64,000 nt of DNA from Chryseobacterium sp. GVT01B. Its GTDB lineage: Bacteria > Bacteroidota > Bacteroidia > Flavobacteriales > Weeksellaceae. The stretch covers positions 186,001 through 250,000 of the forward strand of contig NZ_JAHXYI010000007.1 in the NCBI RefSeq assembly GCF_019970045.1, in the 5' to 3' direction. A model generated the notes under the pieces. The model worked only from the letters and a program-made list of their open reading frames with translations, did no database searches and was not told the origin of the DNA. The translations under genes and the position numbers were made by a program. Below, in pieces: positions 28,180-36,727 of this stretch (position 1 is its first letter; each line of letters opens with the position of its first letter).

Positions 28180-28617
28180 ATGAGAATAGATAAATTTTTA
28201 TGGAGCATTCGTTTTTATAAGACGAGAAGTATTGCAGCAGAGGAGATTAAAAAGAACAGAGTTTCTATAGGAACGTCTGCCGTAAAGTCATCTAAAGAGG
28301 TAAAAGAAGGAGATACTATTAAAATCCGTAAGAATCAGATTGATTATAAAATAAAAGTAATTCAGATTCCTAAAAGCAGGATAGGAGCCAAATTGGTGCC
28401 TCTTCATATTCAGGACGTAACGGATAAAGAACAGTATGAACTGTTGAAACTTCGTAAAATGTCACAAGACTATTACAGAAACAAAGGAGAAGGAAGACCT
28501 ACGAAGAAAGACAGAAGGGAAATGGATGATTATGTAGGTAACGACATTGATTCTGATTTTACAGACTGGGATGATTTCTTTGGAGAGACAGATAATGGGG
28601 AAGAAAACGAAGATTAA
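28180..28617 (+). CDS. S4-domain RNA-binding protein, Hsp15-like
   Basis: 145 aa. The S4 domain covers residues 1-55 (MRIDKFLWSIRFYKTRSIAA, then NRVSIG and VKEGDTIKI). A basic region and an Asp/Glu-rich tail (DDYVGNDIDSDFTDWDDFF) follow. Hsp15-like proteins recycle stalled 50S subunits that carry peptidyl-tRNA. The acidic tail is typical of the Bacteroidetes form. It shares a bidirectional terminator with aroK. Confidence 0.88.
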   Translation: MRIDKFLWSIRFYKTRSIAAEEIKKNRVSIGTSAVKSSKEVKEGDTIKIRKNQIDYKIKVIQIPKSRIGAKLVPLHIQDVTDKEQYELLKLRKMSQDYYRNKGEGRPTKKDRREMDDYVGNDIDSDFTDWDDFFGETDNGEENED

Positions 28618-28623
28618 TATAAA

Positions 28624-28652
28624 ATAAAAAAGCTCTAGAGATAGAGCTTTTC
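28624..28652. terminator. Bidirectional terminator overlapping the aroK stop codon
   Basis: AAGCTCTA, loop GAGA, TAGAGCTT, with an A-run before and TTTT after. The aroK stop codon (28635-28637) lies in the left arm of the stem, so the last codons of aroK form part of the hairpin. Confidence 0.75.
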
Positions 28653-29150
28653 TATTATTTCGTTGACAATATCTTCCGGTTCTCTGGAATCTGTACCTAC
28701 AGTGAATTGTGCTTTACTGTAAAACTGATTTCTTTCAAATAAATGTTTAGCAATGAATTCCGGGAGGTCTTCATCAGATATATTGGCAATCAACGGCCTT
28801 TTTTCTTTCTGTTTTGAAAGCCTTTCAACCAATGTTCCTACAGAGCTTCTTAAAAAAACACTTTTGGAATTATGATTGATGATCTCCATATTATTGTAAT
28901 AAACAGGAGTTCCTCCACCAAGACTTAAAACTACATTTTCTTCCGAAGCCAATATCTCTTCCAAGGCCTCTCTTTCCAGCTTTCTAAAGTAAATCTCACC
29001 CTTCTTTTCAAAAATTTCCGGGATGGTTAATTTGTTTCTTCTGGAAATCTCTTTATCGAGATCAATCAATTTAAAATCGATTTTTTCGCTTAATATTTTG
29101 GAAATGTGAGATTTGCCGCTCCCCATGTATCCGATCAATGAAATTACCAT
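28635..29150 (-). CDS. aroK: Shikimate kinase
   Basis: 171 aa. Phosphorylates shikimate with ATP in the chorismate pathway. The P-loop is GYMGSGKSHISK at residues 7-18. Shikimate-binding features are LIDLDKEISRR (Asp), EIYFRKLEREAL (Arg) and SLGGGTPVYYN (the GGG motif). The lid region QKEKRPLI is present. Length is normal. It is convergent with the S4 gene and is preceded, in the opposite direction, by the tRNA operon promoter. Confidence 0.95.
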   Translation of the reverse strand: MVISLIGYMGSGKSHISKILSEKIDFKLIDLDKEISRRNKLTIPEIFEKKGEIYFRKLEREALEEILASEENVVLSLGGGTPVYYNNMEIINHNSKSVFLRSSVGTLVERLSKQKEKRPLIANISDEDLPEFIAKHLFERNQFYSKAQFTVGTDSREPEDIVNEIIEKLYL

Positions 29151-29182
29151 GAATTTTTTTTAAACAAATTTGCGAAAAAGTT

Positions 29183-29211
29183 TTGAGATAAAGAAAAAAG
29201 TCATATCTTTG
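29183..29211 (+). promoter_or_regulatory. Promoter of the tRNA operon
   Basis: TTG (29183-29185), 18 nt, TATCTTTG (29204-29211), about 55 nt before the first tRNA. Confidence 0.7.
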
Positions 29212-29265
29212 CACCACTTAAAACAAGGGACATTACTTAAATGAAAACTTGATGAGTAAGTGACC

Positions 29266-29338
29266 GACTCGGTAGCTCAGCTGGTAGAGCAATACACTTT
29301 TAATGTATGGGTCCTGGGTTCGAATCCCAGCCGGGTCA
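29266..29338 (+). tRNA. tRNA-Lys (TTT), first copy
   Basis: 73-nt cloverleaf. The acceptor stem GACTCGG/CCGGGTC has one G-T pair. The D-arm contains AGCTCAGCTGGTAGAGC. The anticodon stem ATACA/TGTAT has loop CTTTTAA with anticodon TTT at 29299-29301. The T-arm is CTGGGTTCGAATCCCAG. The 3' CCA is not encoded; it would have to be added. Confidence 0.97.
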
Positions 29339-29374
29339 CAAGCAATAAAAATTACTGGATTTTGTAATTTTATT

Positions 29375-29457
29375 GCCTGCGTGGTGAAATTGGTAGACAC
29401 GCCATCTTGAGGGGGTGGTTTCCTAAGGATGTGCTGGTTCGAGTCCAGTCGCAGGCA
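29375..29457 (+). tRNA. tRNA-Leu (GAG)
   Basis: 83-nt class II tRNA. The acceptor stem is GCCTGCG/CGCAGGC. The anticodon stem CCATC/GGTGG has loop TTGAGGG with anticodon GAG at 29409-29411. A long variable arm follows, then the T-arm CTGGTTCGAGTCCAG. It lies between the two identical tRNA-Lys genes. Confidence 0.95.
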
Positions 29458-29512
29458 CTGCAAAGAAAAATTTATAATTAATATTGAAATTTATTTCATT
29501 TTAATTGTGGCC

Positions 29513-29585
29513 GACTCGGTAGCTCAGCTGGTAGAGCAATACACTTTTAATGTATGGGTCCTGGGTTCGAATCCCAGCCGGGTCA
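29513..29585 (+). tRNA. tRNA-Lys (TTT), second copy
   Basis: Sequence identical to the copy at 29266-29338, with short flanking matches on both sides (CCGACTCGG before, TCACAAG after). This indicates a tandem duplication spanning the tRNA. Anticodon TTT. A terminator-like hairpin follows. Confidence 0.97.
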
Positions 29586-29589
29586 CAAG

Positions 29590-29612
29590 TTTACTGAAAA
29601 GTAAATTTTTTT
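29590..29612 (+). terminator. First terminator of the tRNA operon
   Basis: TTTACT, loop GAAA, AGTAAA, then seven T, just after the second tRNA-Lys. The stem is short, so a second hairpin downstream may do most of the work. Confidence 0.5.
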
Positions 29613-29640
29613 CATATTAATATTTTGTGATTTGGTGTTT

Positions 29641-29673
29641 CAAAGGCTTCCTTCAGGAGGCCTTTGATTTTTT
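29641..29673 (+). terminator. Second, stronger terminator after the tRNAs
   Basis: CAAAGGCTTCC, loop TTCA, GGAGGCCTTTG (11 bp with one G-T pair), then a T-run. Confidence 0.75.
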
Positions 29674-29747
29674 GTATTCTACGTAATAAATAAATTTAAC
29701 AATACCAGACATATCTGAAATGATTGGGTTTTATTATAATAAATCAA

Positions 29748-29777
29748 AAAAACTCTGATGACAACATCAGAGTTTTT
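29748..29777. terminator. Terminator downstream of panC
   Basis: AAAAACTCTGATG, loop ACAA, CATCAGAGTTTTT: a 13-bp symmetric hairpin usable on both strands, 30 nt past the panC stop. Confidence 0.8.
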
Positions 29778-29807
29778 ATCTTATAAAAAATATGTTTTCT
29801 TGTCGTA

Positions 29808-30656
29808 TTAATCTAAATGCATATTGTCAATTAATCTTACACCATCTACCACCACAACAATGAATGCTCTGAATTTTCTGTCTTTATAGAAGAAATCAGT
29901 TTCCTGTAGGGTATTTTCATCGGCAATCAGGAAGTATTCCAGCTTCATTCCCTGCTGATTGTCAAAAATATCTGTTACTCTTTCCTTTATTTCCGGTATG
30001 CTAACGGTTCTGAACCAGTCGTTTACTTTTTTTAAAGTCTCATAAATGACTTTAGAAGCTTCTTTTCGGTCTGCATGAAGTCTCTGGTTTCTTGAGCTTA
30101 ATGCCAGTCCGTTTTCTGCTCTGTAGATTGGAACTCCTGATATCTTAACAGGAAGATGCTTTTTATCTACCATTTTTTTAATAATAGCAAGCTGCTGAAA
30201 GTCTTTTTCTCCAAAATAAGCATTGTCAGGCTGTATCTGTCTGAAAAGCTCTTCTACAACGGTTCCTACACCGTCAAAATGTCCAGGTCTGGATTTTCCT
30301 TCCATCTCATTTTCCAATCCATCAAAATCATAGCGCTGGCTTTCAGTTTTCTCAGGGTAGATATCTGCTACCTCAGGAATGTAAACGGCATCTACAAGAC
30401 CTGAAGTTTGAAGAATAAGAATATCTCTGTTAACATCTCTTGGGTATTTTTCAAGATCTTCAGAATTATTGAACTGGGTTGGATTTACAAAAATTGAAGA
30501 AATAACAAGGTCATTTTCTTTTCTTGCCTCTTCATACAGAGAAAGATGGCCCTTATGTAAAGCGCCCATTGTAGGTGCAAAGCCAATTCTTTTCCCCATT
30601 TCTTTCTGTCTTTCAATGAAATCCTGAAGGACTTTCCTGTTTTTTATAACTTCCAT
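29808..30656 (-). CDS. panC: Pantoate--beta-alanine ligase
   Basis: 282 aa. Joins pantoate and beta-alanine with ATP to make pantothenate for coenzyme A. The signature GFAPTMGALHKGHLSL near residue 26 includes the HIGH-like HKGH. Further motifs are SIFVNPTQFNNSEDLEKYPR, ARPGHFDGVGTVV (here SRPGHFDGVGTVVE), FGEKDFQQLAIIKK and ENGLALSSRN. Length is normal. It diverges from the glycogen synthase-like gene. Confidence 0.97.
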   Translation of the reverse strand: MEVIKNRKVLQDFIERQKEMGKRIGFAPTMGALHKGHLSLYEEARKENDLVISSIFVNPTQFNNSEDLEKYPRDVNRDILILQTSGLVDAVYIPEVADIYPEKTESQRYDFDGLENEMEGKSRPGHFDGVGTVVEELFRQIQPDNAYFGEKDFQQLAIIKKMVDKKHLPVKISGVPIYRAENGLALSSRNQRLHADRKEASKVIYETLKKVNDWFRTVSIPEIKERVTDIFDNQQGMKLEYFLIADENTLQETDFFYKDRKFRAFIVVVVDGVRLIDNMHLD

Positions 30657-30676
30657 AGTTTATTTTAATGCTATTT

Positions 30677-30684
30677 CAAAAATA
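30677..30684 (-). promoter_or_regulatory. Putative -7 box of panC
   Basis: TATTTTTG on the minus strand, 21 nt before the panC ATG. No -33 element; low confidence. Confidence 0.35.
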
Positions 30685-30780
30685 CTAAAAATATCGCATA
30701 ATAATATGCACTTTTAATAATTTGGAAAAGGGAATTTTCGTAAAAAAATGTTAATTAAAATAATGTTGGATGTTTTTTTG

Positions 30781-30788
30781 TAATTTTG
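30781..30788 (+). promoter_or_regulatory. Putative -7 box of the glycogen synthase-like gene
   Basis: TAATTTTG fits TAnnTTTG. It overlaps an in-frame upstream ATG at 30786, which argues that translation starts at the later ATG at 30828. The nearest TTG is only 12 nt upstream. Confidence 0.45.
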
Positions 30789-30827
30789 CACATTAAAGCA
30801 TTTTTACAAAAATTAGATAGAAAGTTT

Positions 30828-31598
30828 ATGCCGAATCAAAAAATACTGTACATTACTACAGAGATGTATCCATATCAGGAAGATACAAATATGGCTGCAG
30901 TGGTAAACAAAATGGCACTTAAGATGCACCAAGAAGGCAATGATGTAAGAGTTTTTATGCCAAGATTTGGACAAATAAGTGAGAGGAAATTCCAGCTTCA
31001 TGAGGTAATCCGTCTTTCAGGAATGAATATTATCATCAATGACCTGGACCAGCCTCTGATCATTAAAGTAGCGTCTCTTCCGGGGGAAAGACTTCAGGTT
31101 TACTTTATTGACAACGAAGAATACTTCAAAAGAAAACAATACTATTTTGACGATGAAGGAAATCCTTTCGAAGACAATGACGAAAGAGCGATTTTCTTTG
31201 CCAGAGGAGTTATTGAGACGATTAAGAAGCTAAACTGGGTGCCGGATATCATTCATTTAAATGGATGGATGGCTTCTTTTGTTCCAATTTATCTTAAAAC
31301 TTACTACGAATCAGATACTTATTTCAAAGACGCGAAAATTGTACTTTCTCTGTATAATGAGAAGGATGCTGATTTGGATAAAAAGATCGACGAAAAACTA
31401 CAGTTTGATAATATTTCAGGATTAAAAGCGTTAGATAACCCAACAATTAAAAGCTTTGTTATCGAAAGTATGAACTATGTAAACGCTGTTGTGAAAGGTG
31501 ACGAGTTTCTGGATGAAGACCTGGATAAGGCTTTCAACGAAACTACTACCGAGAAGTCGGAATATCTTGACATAGATTCTATAAATCAACTTTATTAA
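30828..31598 (+). CDS. Glycogen/starch synthase-like protein, N-terminal domain only
   Basis: 256 aa from the ATG at 30828; the in-frame ATG 14 codons earlier overlaps the likely promoter. It resembles the N-terminal GT5 (GlgA) domain: ILYITTEMYPYQEDTNMAAV, RVFMPRFGQI, VYFIDNEEYFKR and DIIHLNGWMASFVPIYLKT. The KTGGL-type ADP-glucose motif is absent (YQEDTN instead), and the C-terminal Rossmann domain is missing. This short form is widespread in Flavobacteriia. Catalysis is doubtful; a regulatory or binding role is possible. Confidence 0.78.
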   Translation: MPNQKILYITTEMYPYQEDTNMAAVVNKMALKMHQEGNDVRVFMPRFGQISERKFQLHEVIRLSGMNIIINDLDQPLIIKVASLPGERLQVYFIDNEEYFKRKQYYFDDEGNPFEDNDERAIFFARGVIETIKKLNWVPDIIHLNGWMASFVPIYLKTYYESDTYFKDAKIVLSLYNEKDADLDKKIDEKLQFDNISGLKALDNPTIKSFVIESMNYVNAVVKGDEFLDEDLDKAFNETTTEKSEYLDIDSINQLY

Positions 31599-31611
31599 AA
31601 ACACATTTTTA

Positions 31612-33249
31612 ATGACTCATAATCTTAAAAGGACCTTCGCCATGCTTTTATTGGCGATTTTCGGAAGTACAATCCTTTATAACTGTGAACCGGATCCAGA
31701 TTCTCTTGGTGAACAGTTGTTCAATGATGATGCAGCACAAGGTAATGAAATTGCATATCCAGTTATCGCATACAATTATAGCAACAATGATTCAATCAGA
31801 AGTGATGCTGCCAGATTAATCAGCGGTGTGAGTGAATCTGGTGCGGCTTCATATGTTGGTGTTCTTGGAGCTTTTACTGAAAACCAGTTTGGAATGCAGA
31901 GAGCATCTTATGTTACTCAGCTGAGAATGCCGGTAGATAATTATGATTTTAACGGAGCGAATCCAAAAGTAGATTCAGTTGTTCTTGTAGTAAGACCACC
32001 AGCGAATACTACTGCAAGTACTTATTTCTTTGAAAGCGATTCATTAAAAACAAATACATTTGAGAAAAGCGATTTTCCGGTAGATGGAGTAGCTACAGCC
32101 GTTTCTATTGAGAGAAAAACATATCCTGTTCGTAAATACGGTAAAATAGGTGGTGCTTCAAAATCAATGAAAATCAATGTACATGAAGTTACCACGTTCT
32201 TAGATTCAAATGATGATACCTTTAAACGTTCCAATAAATCAATAAGCACTGGCGAATTGTTAGGATCAGGAGTGTTTGACGGTAACATTAATTCTATATC
32301 TATTACTAAGAAATCTGATAATTCAGTTGTGTTTACAGGAAATCTTGGTTTCAGAATGAAATTGAGCAATACAAACTTTTTCCAGACTCATATCCTTGAT
32401 AAAAAAGGAAAGCCTGAACTTCAGGATGCTTCTAACTTTATCAGATATTTTAAAGGAATAAAAATTTCTGTGGATGAAACGGATAAATATCTTTATCAGT
32501 TCTCTCCTAATGATCTGCAGCTTATCATGTATTACAAATATGACAAAACAGATAACGGAACAACAACAAGACCACAAACAAATCTTGTTTTCAACTTAGG
32601 AGGTTCTAATGCTCATATCGGATTATATGAATACAGCAGAACTAACTCGTCTGTTGAAAAAGCATTGGCTGCAATTAATACTTCTGAAGGTGATGAAAAA
32701 CTTTATGTTCAGGGAATGGGTGGTCCTTCTGTAGTAATGAAAATTAAGGATGAGACCATTGCAGACCTTAAGAAGATCTATGTTGAAAAGAAAGCAGGTA
32801 TTTTAAGTGCTAAGATAAGAGTATATGTAGATCCTTTAAGCTGGAAGAATACCAACTCAACAGAAGATCGTAGATTTTCAATTCTAACCAATACATTAAA
32901 TAGTAATGGTACTATTGATTTCTCAAAATTAGCTTATACTTCAGACTTGTCAACAGGGCTTGGGTTGTATAATTATAACAAGGATAAAGATTATTATGAC
33001 ATTGTAGTAACAAAAACAATCAAGGATCTTGTTGAAGATGTAAAAGATAGTGATGGGAACTTCATTAAGAATAAACCACTAATAATCAGTGCTGGAACAT
33101 TTGCTGCAAATGCTACAGGAACCCTTTTAGGAGTTCGTAATACAACAAGAGCATTTGATATGAACAGAATTATTCTGACAGGTATAGATAAAGCGAATGC
33201 CAATCCAAAAAGAATCCAGCTGATGGTGACTTATGGTACGAAAAAATAG
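31612..33249 (+). CDS. DUF4270 lipoprotein
   Basis: 545 aa. A lipoprotein-like N-terminus (RTFAMLLLAIFGSTILYNC, lipid Cys near residue 26) is followed by EPDPDSLGEQLFNDDAAQG, the start typical of DUF4270. The body is beta-rich with no catalytic motif seen. It begins 13 nt after the glycogen synthase-like stop and ends 38 nt before glmS; the order GT5-like, DUF4270, glmS recurs in flavobacteria as I recall. Outer-membrane or surface location inferred. Confidence 0.85.
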   Translation: MTHNLKRTFAMLLLAIFGSTILYNCEPDPDSLGEQLFNDDAAQGNEIAYPVIAYNYSNNDSIRSDAARLISGVSESGAASYVGVLGAFTENQFGMQRASYVTQLRMPVDNYDFNGANPKVDSVVLVVRPPANTTASTYFFESDSLKTNTFEKSDFPVDGVATAVSIERKTYPVRKYGKIGGASKSMKINVHEVTTFLDSNDDTFKRSNKSISTGELLGSGVFDGNINSISITKKSDNSVVFTGNLGFRMKLSNTNFFQTHILDKKGKPELQDASNFIRYFKGIKISVDETDKYLYQFSPNDLQLIMYYKYDKTDNGTTTRPQTNLVFNLGGSNAHIGLYEYSRTNSSVEKALAAINTSEGDEKLYVQGMGGPSVVMKIKDETIADLKKIYVEKKAGILSAKIRVYVDPLSWKNTNSTEDRRFSILTNTLNSNGTIDFSKLAYTSDLSTGLGLYNYNKDKDYYDIVVTKTIKDLVEDVKDSDGNFIKNKPLIISAGTFAANATGTLLGVRNTTRAFDMNRIILTGIDKANANPKRIQLMVTYGTKK

Positions 33250-33287
33250 AATACAATAAATACAAAATACACTAGACAAAATATAAT

Positions 33288-35141
33288 ATGTGCGGAATAG
33301 TAGGATATACAGGTTTTCAAGACGCTTACGAAATTGTAATTAATGGTCTTAGAAGATTAGAATATAGAGGGTATGACAGTGCCGGAATTGTTTTAGAAGG
33401 TTCAAACAATAAGCTTGAAGTAGAAAAAACAAAAGGCAAGGTTGAGGATTTGGTGAATATTTCGAAAGAATTAAAAGGGAAATATAAAATTGGAATGGGA
33501 CACACCCGTTGGGCAACCCACGGAGTTCCAAGTGATAGAAATTCCCATCCGCACTTGTCAAACAACGGAAAAATAGCTATTGTACATAATGGTATTATCG
33601 AAAACTATGATACCATTAAAACAATGCTTACTGAAAAAGGCTTTACTTTCAAATCAGAAACAGATACTGAAGTATTGGTAAACCTTATTCAATATTTTAT
33701 GGATATTAATCCTGAAACGGATTTCCCGACTGCAGTAAGATATGCATTGAATGAAGTATACGGAGCTTATGCTATTACTGTACTTCACGAAGATTATCCT
33801 GGAGTATTGGTAGTAGGAAGATTAGGTTCTCCTCTGGCTATTGGTATCGGAGAAAAAGAATATTTTATAGCATCTGATGCTTCTCCTTTCGTGGAATTTA
33901 CAAAAGAAGCCATCTACCTTGAAGAAGGACATATGGCAACAATCTCTCTTGAAAATGGAGTAGATATCAGAACCATCAATGATAATTCTAAAATTGAGCC
34001 GGAAATTCAGGAGCTTAAAATGAGCCTGGAGCAGATCGAAAAAGGTGGATATGAGCATTTCATGCTTAAAGAAATCTTTGAACAGCCTAAGTCTGTACAC
34101 GATACAATGAGAGGGAGACTTCTTGTAGATGAAGGAGTGATCAAAATGGCAGGGATCTGGGATCATGTGGAAAGATTCAAAAATGCTAACAGAATCATCA
34201 TTATTGCTTGCGGAACGTCTTGGCATGCAGGTCTTATCGGAGAATATCTGATTGAAGAATATGCGAGAATTCCTGTTGAAGTAGAATATGCATCAGAATT
34301 CAGATACAGAAATCCAATCATTACTGATAAAGACGTAGTGATCGCAATTTCTCAGTCAGGAGAAACAGCTGATACAATGGCTGCTTTAAAACTGGCAAAA
34401 GAAAAAGGTGCATTTATATATGGTATATGTAATGTTGTAGATTCTTCAATTGCAAGAATTACAGATGCCGGTTCATATACACATGCTGGTCCTGAAATCG
34501 GGGTTGCTTCTACGAAAGCATTTACAGCACAGCTTACTATCCTTACTTTAATTGCATTTAAACTAGGAAAACACAACGGAAACTTAGGAAACGCTGAATT
34601 TATGAGCTTAATTGCTGAGCTTGATGCTATTCCTAAGAAAATTGAAGAAGTGCTGAGTACGACCCATGAGCTGACTCAAAATATTGCAAAAGATTTTGTA
34701 AAAGCTACAAACTTCCTTTATTTAGGAAGAGGATACAATTATCCGGCTGCCCTAGAGGGAGCATTAAAATTAAAAGAAATTTCTTACATCCATGCAGAAG
34801 GATACCCGGCTGCAGAAATGAAGCACGGTCCCATTGCCCTGATCGATGAAAATATGCCAATTGTAATTATAGCGCCTAAAAAGGGTCACTATGATAAAAT
34901 TGTAAGTAATGTTCAGGAAATTAAAGCGAGAAAAGGAAAAATTATCGCTGTAGTGAATAAAGGAGACCGTCAGGTGAGTGAAATGGCAGATTATGTTATT
35001 GAAATCCCTGAAACTTCAGAATGTTTCTCACCAATCGTTGCTTCCGTACCTCTGCAACTGCTTGCTTATTATATTGCAGTATATAGAGGGGCAAACGTAG
35101 ATCAACCGAGAAACCTTGCAAAATCTGTTACCGTGGAATAA
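33288..35141 (+). CDS. glmS: Glutamine--fructose-6-phosphate aminotransferase (isomerizing)
   Basis: 617 aa. Makes glucosamine-6-phosphate for peptidoglycan and LPS. The N-terminal glutaminase begins with catalytic Cys2 (MCGIVGYTG) and has RRLEYRGYDSAG and HTRWATHG. The two SIS domains follow (ACGTSWHAGL near residue 306, SQSGETADTMAAL, ASTKAFTAQL). The C-terminus ends in DQPRNLAKSVTVE. Length is normal. The RNA leader shows no obvious riboswitch. Confidence 0.97.
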   Translation: MCGIVGYTGFQDAYEIVINGLRRLEYRGYDSAGIVLEGSNNKLEVEKTKGKVEDLVNISKELKGKYKIGMGHTRWATHGVPSDRNSHPHLSNNGKIAIVHNGIIENYDTIKTMLTEKGFTFKSETDTEVLVNLIQYFMDINPETDFPTAVRYALNEVYGAYAITVLHEDYPGVLVVGRLGSPLAIGIGEKEYFIASDASPFVEFTKEAIYLEEGHMATISLENGVDIRTINDNSKIEPEIQELKMSLEQIEKGGYEHFMLKEIFEQPKSVHDTMRGRLLVDEGVIKMAGIWDHVERFKNANRIIIIACGTSWHAGLIGEYLIEEYARIPVEVEYASEFRYRNPIITDKDVVIAISQSGETADTMAALKLAKEKGAFIYGICNVVDSSIARITDAGSYTHAGPEIGVASTKAFTAQLTILTLIAFKLGKHNGNLGNAEFMSLIAELDAIPKKIEEVLSTTHELTQNIAKDFVKATNFLYLGRGYNYPAALEGALKLKEISYIHAEGYPAAEMKHGPIALIDENMPIVIIAPKKGHYDKIVSNVQEIKARKGKIIAVVNKGDRQVSEMADYVIEIPETSECFSPIVASVPLQLLAYYIAVYRGANVDQPRNLAKSVTVE

Positions 35142-35249
35142 AAAGTTGTTGTAAATAAAATAAATTTAGATTTCTTCCGTTATTTCAAAAAAAATCTTAA
35201 AAGTTTCTTAAAAAAATTATATATTTACGGCTTAATTATAAAAATTAAC

Positions 35250-36674
35250 ATGAAAAGGATATTTCTTTTATTATTGTCTGCGTCGGTAGCATCGGTATCT
35301 TGTTCAGGTGGTGGCAGCTCTTCTGTAGGGAAGCCAGGAACAAAAGGAGAATTGATACCAAGAGAAAAAACTAAATCATTTGTTGCGGAAAGACCATACG
35401 GAATGGTCGCAATTCCTGCAGGTTCATTTGTTGCTGGTTTAGCAGACCAGGATCCAACAAATACTCCTGAAAAAGCAGCATTGAAGACTGTTACTGTTTC
35501 TTCTTTCTTCATGGATGAAGCAGAAACTACCAACTCGGAGTACAGAGTATTTATCAACTATGTAAGAGACTCTATCGCGAGAACTTTACTTGCTGAAGCT
35601 GCCGGAGAGGGTGGTGATGAAGGCGGACGTAAAGGAGCTAGCATAGGGGATTATGCATACCTTGCTAAAAAAGAAGAAAATTTAACACCTTATCAAGAAT
35701 ATATGGAAGGCCAGGGTGGCCGGGAAGACGGAAGTTATGATGCCAGCAAAAGATTAGATTGGAAAATCCCCTTGCACTGGAGCACAACAAAATATCCGGA
35801 TGTAGAATACGCAGAAGTTCTAGAATCTCTGTATCTACCTTCTTCTTCCAGAATTGGAAACGAAAGAATTTTAGATGTAAGCAAGCTTAAGTATACTTAC
35901 CGTTGGGGAGATATGGATGCGGCAGTTGCAGATAACGAAAGAGGAGCTAACTACCTGAAAAGCGAAAGTATCGCGATCTATCCTGATACTACAGTTTGGG
36001 TAAAAGATTTCCACTTTGCTTACAATGAGCCATTGTTTGAACAGTACTTTTGGCACAAAGCTTATAAAGACTATCCTGTAGTAGGGGTAACCTGGGATCA
36101 GGCAAGGGCTTATTGTAACTTCAGATCTAAATTGAAATCTGATTACAACGAAAGTTTAAAAAGGAAAAAACAAAAACCATTAGTATTCCGTCTTCCAACA
36201 GAGACAGAATGGGAATATGCTGCCAGAGGAGGAATGCAGAATGCTACTTATCCTTGGGGTGGTCCATATTTAATGGATGACAGAGGTTGTTACCTTGCCA
36301 ACTTCAAACCGAAGAGAGGTAACTACATGGAAGATGAGAAAAAAGGTACTTATACATATACAGCTCCAGTTAAGAAATTTAAGAAAAATGGGTTTGGGTT
36401 ATTTGATATGGCTGGAAACGTTTCTGAATGGACATTATCTTCGTTTAACAATTCATCAGCTGGATTCACTTCTACATTAAATCCTTCTACTAAAGATAAA
36501 AAGGATACGAAGAAATCAGTAAGAGGTGGATCTTGGAAAGATATAGGATATGCACTAATGACAGGTGCTAGAGATTGGGAAAGAAAAGATTCCGCAAGAA
36601 GCTATATCGGATTTAGAACTGTACAGGATATTCCTGAAGCAGCTGTTAAGCCAAGAAGAGTTAACAGAAATTAA
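35250..36674 (+). CDS. gldK: Gliding motility lipoprotein GldK
   Basis: 474 aa. Lipoprotein signal MKRIFLLLLSASVASVSC with Cys19. The remainder is a formylglycine-generating-enzyme-like (SUMF1) fold: GMVAIPAGSFVAG, MDEAETTNSEYRVF, PVVGVTWDQARAYCNF, RLPTETEWEYAARGG, FGLFDMAGNVSEWT and SVRGGSWKD. GldK with GldN forms the outer-membrane-associated ring of the T9SS. It is first of four consecutive genes, gldK-L-M-N. Confidence 0.95.
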   Translation: MKRIFLLLLSASVASVSCSGGGSSSVGKPGTKGELIPREKTKSFVAERPYGMVAIPAGSFVAGLADQDPTNTPEKAALKTVTVSSFFMDEAETTNSEYRVFINYVRDSIARTLLAEAAGEGGDEGGRKGASIGDYAYLAKKEENLTPYQEYMEGQGGREDGSYDASKRLDWKIPLHWSTTKYPDVEYAEVLESLYLPSSSRIGNERILDVSKLKYTYRWGDMDAAVADNERGANYLKSESIAIYPDTTVWVKDFHFAYNEPLFEQYFWHKAYKDYPVVGVTWDQARAYCNFRSKLKSDYNESLKRKKQKPLVFRLPTETEWEYAARGGMQNATYPWGGPYLMDDRGCYLANFKPKRGNYMEDEKKGTYTYTAPVKKFKKNGFGLFDMAGNVSEWTLSSFNNSSAGFTSTLNPSTKDKKDTKKSVRGGSWKDIGYALMTGARDWERKDSARSYIGFRTVQDIPEAAVKPRRVNRN

Positions 36675-36727
36675 TCAGACAATTTTTCAATAACAATTTT
36701 ATTTAACATTAAAAAAACTAACTCAAT

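Noticed and set aside
30786..30827. Upstream ATG for the glycogen synthase-like gene
   Set aside because: It overlaps the likely -7 box; the later ATG at 30828 matches the family N-terminus.
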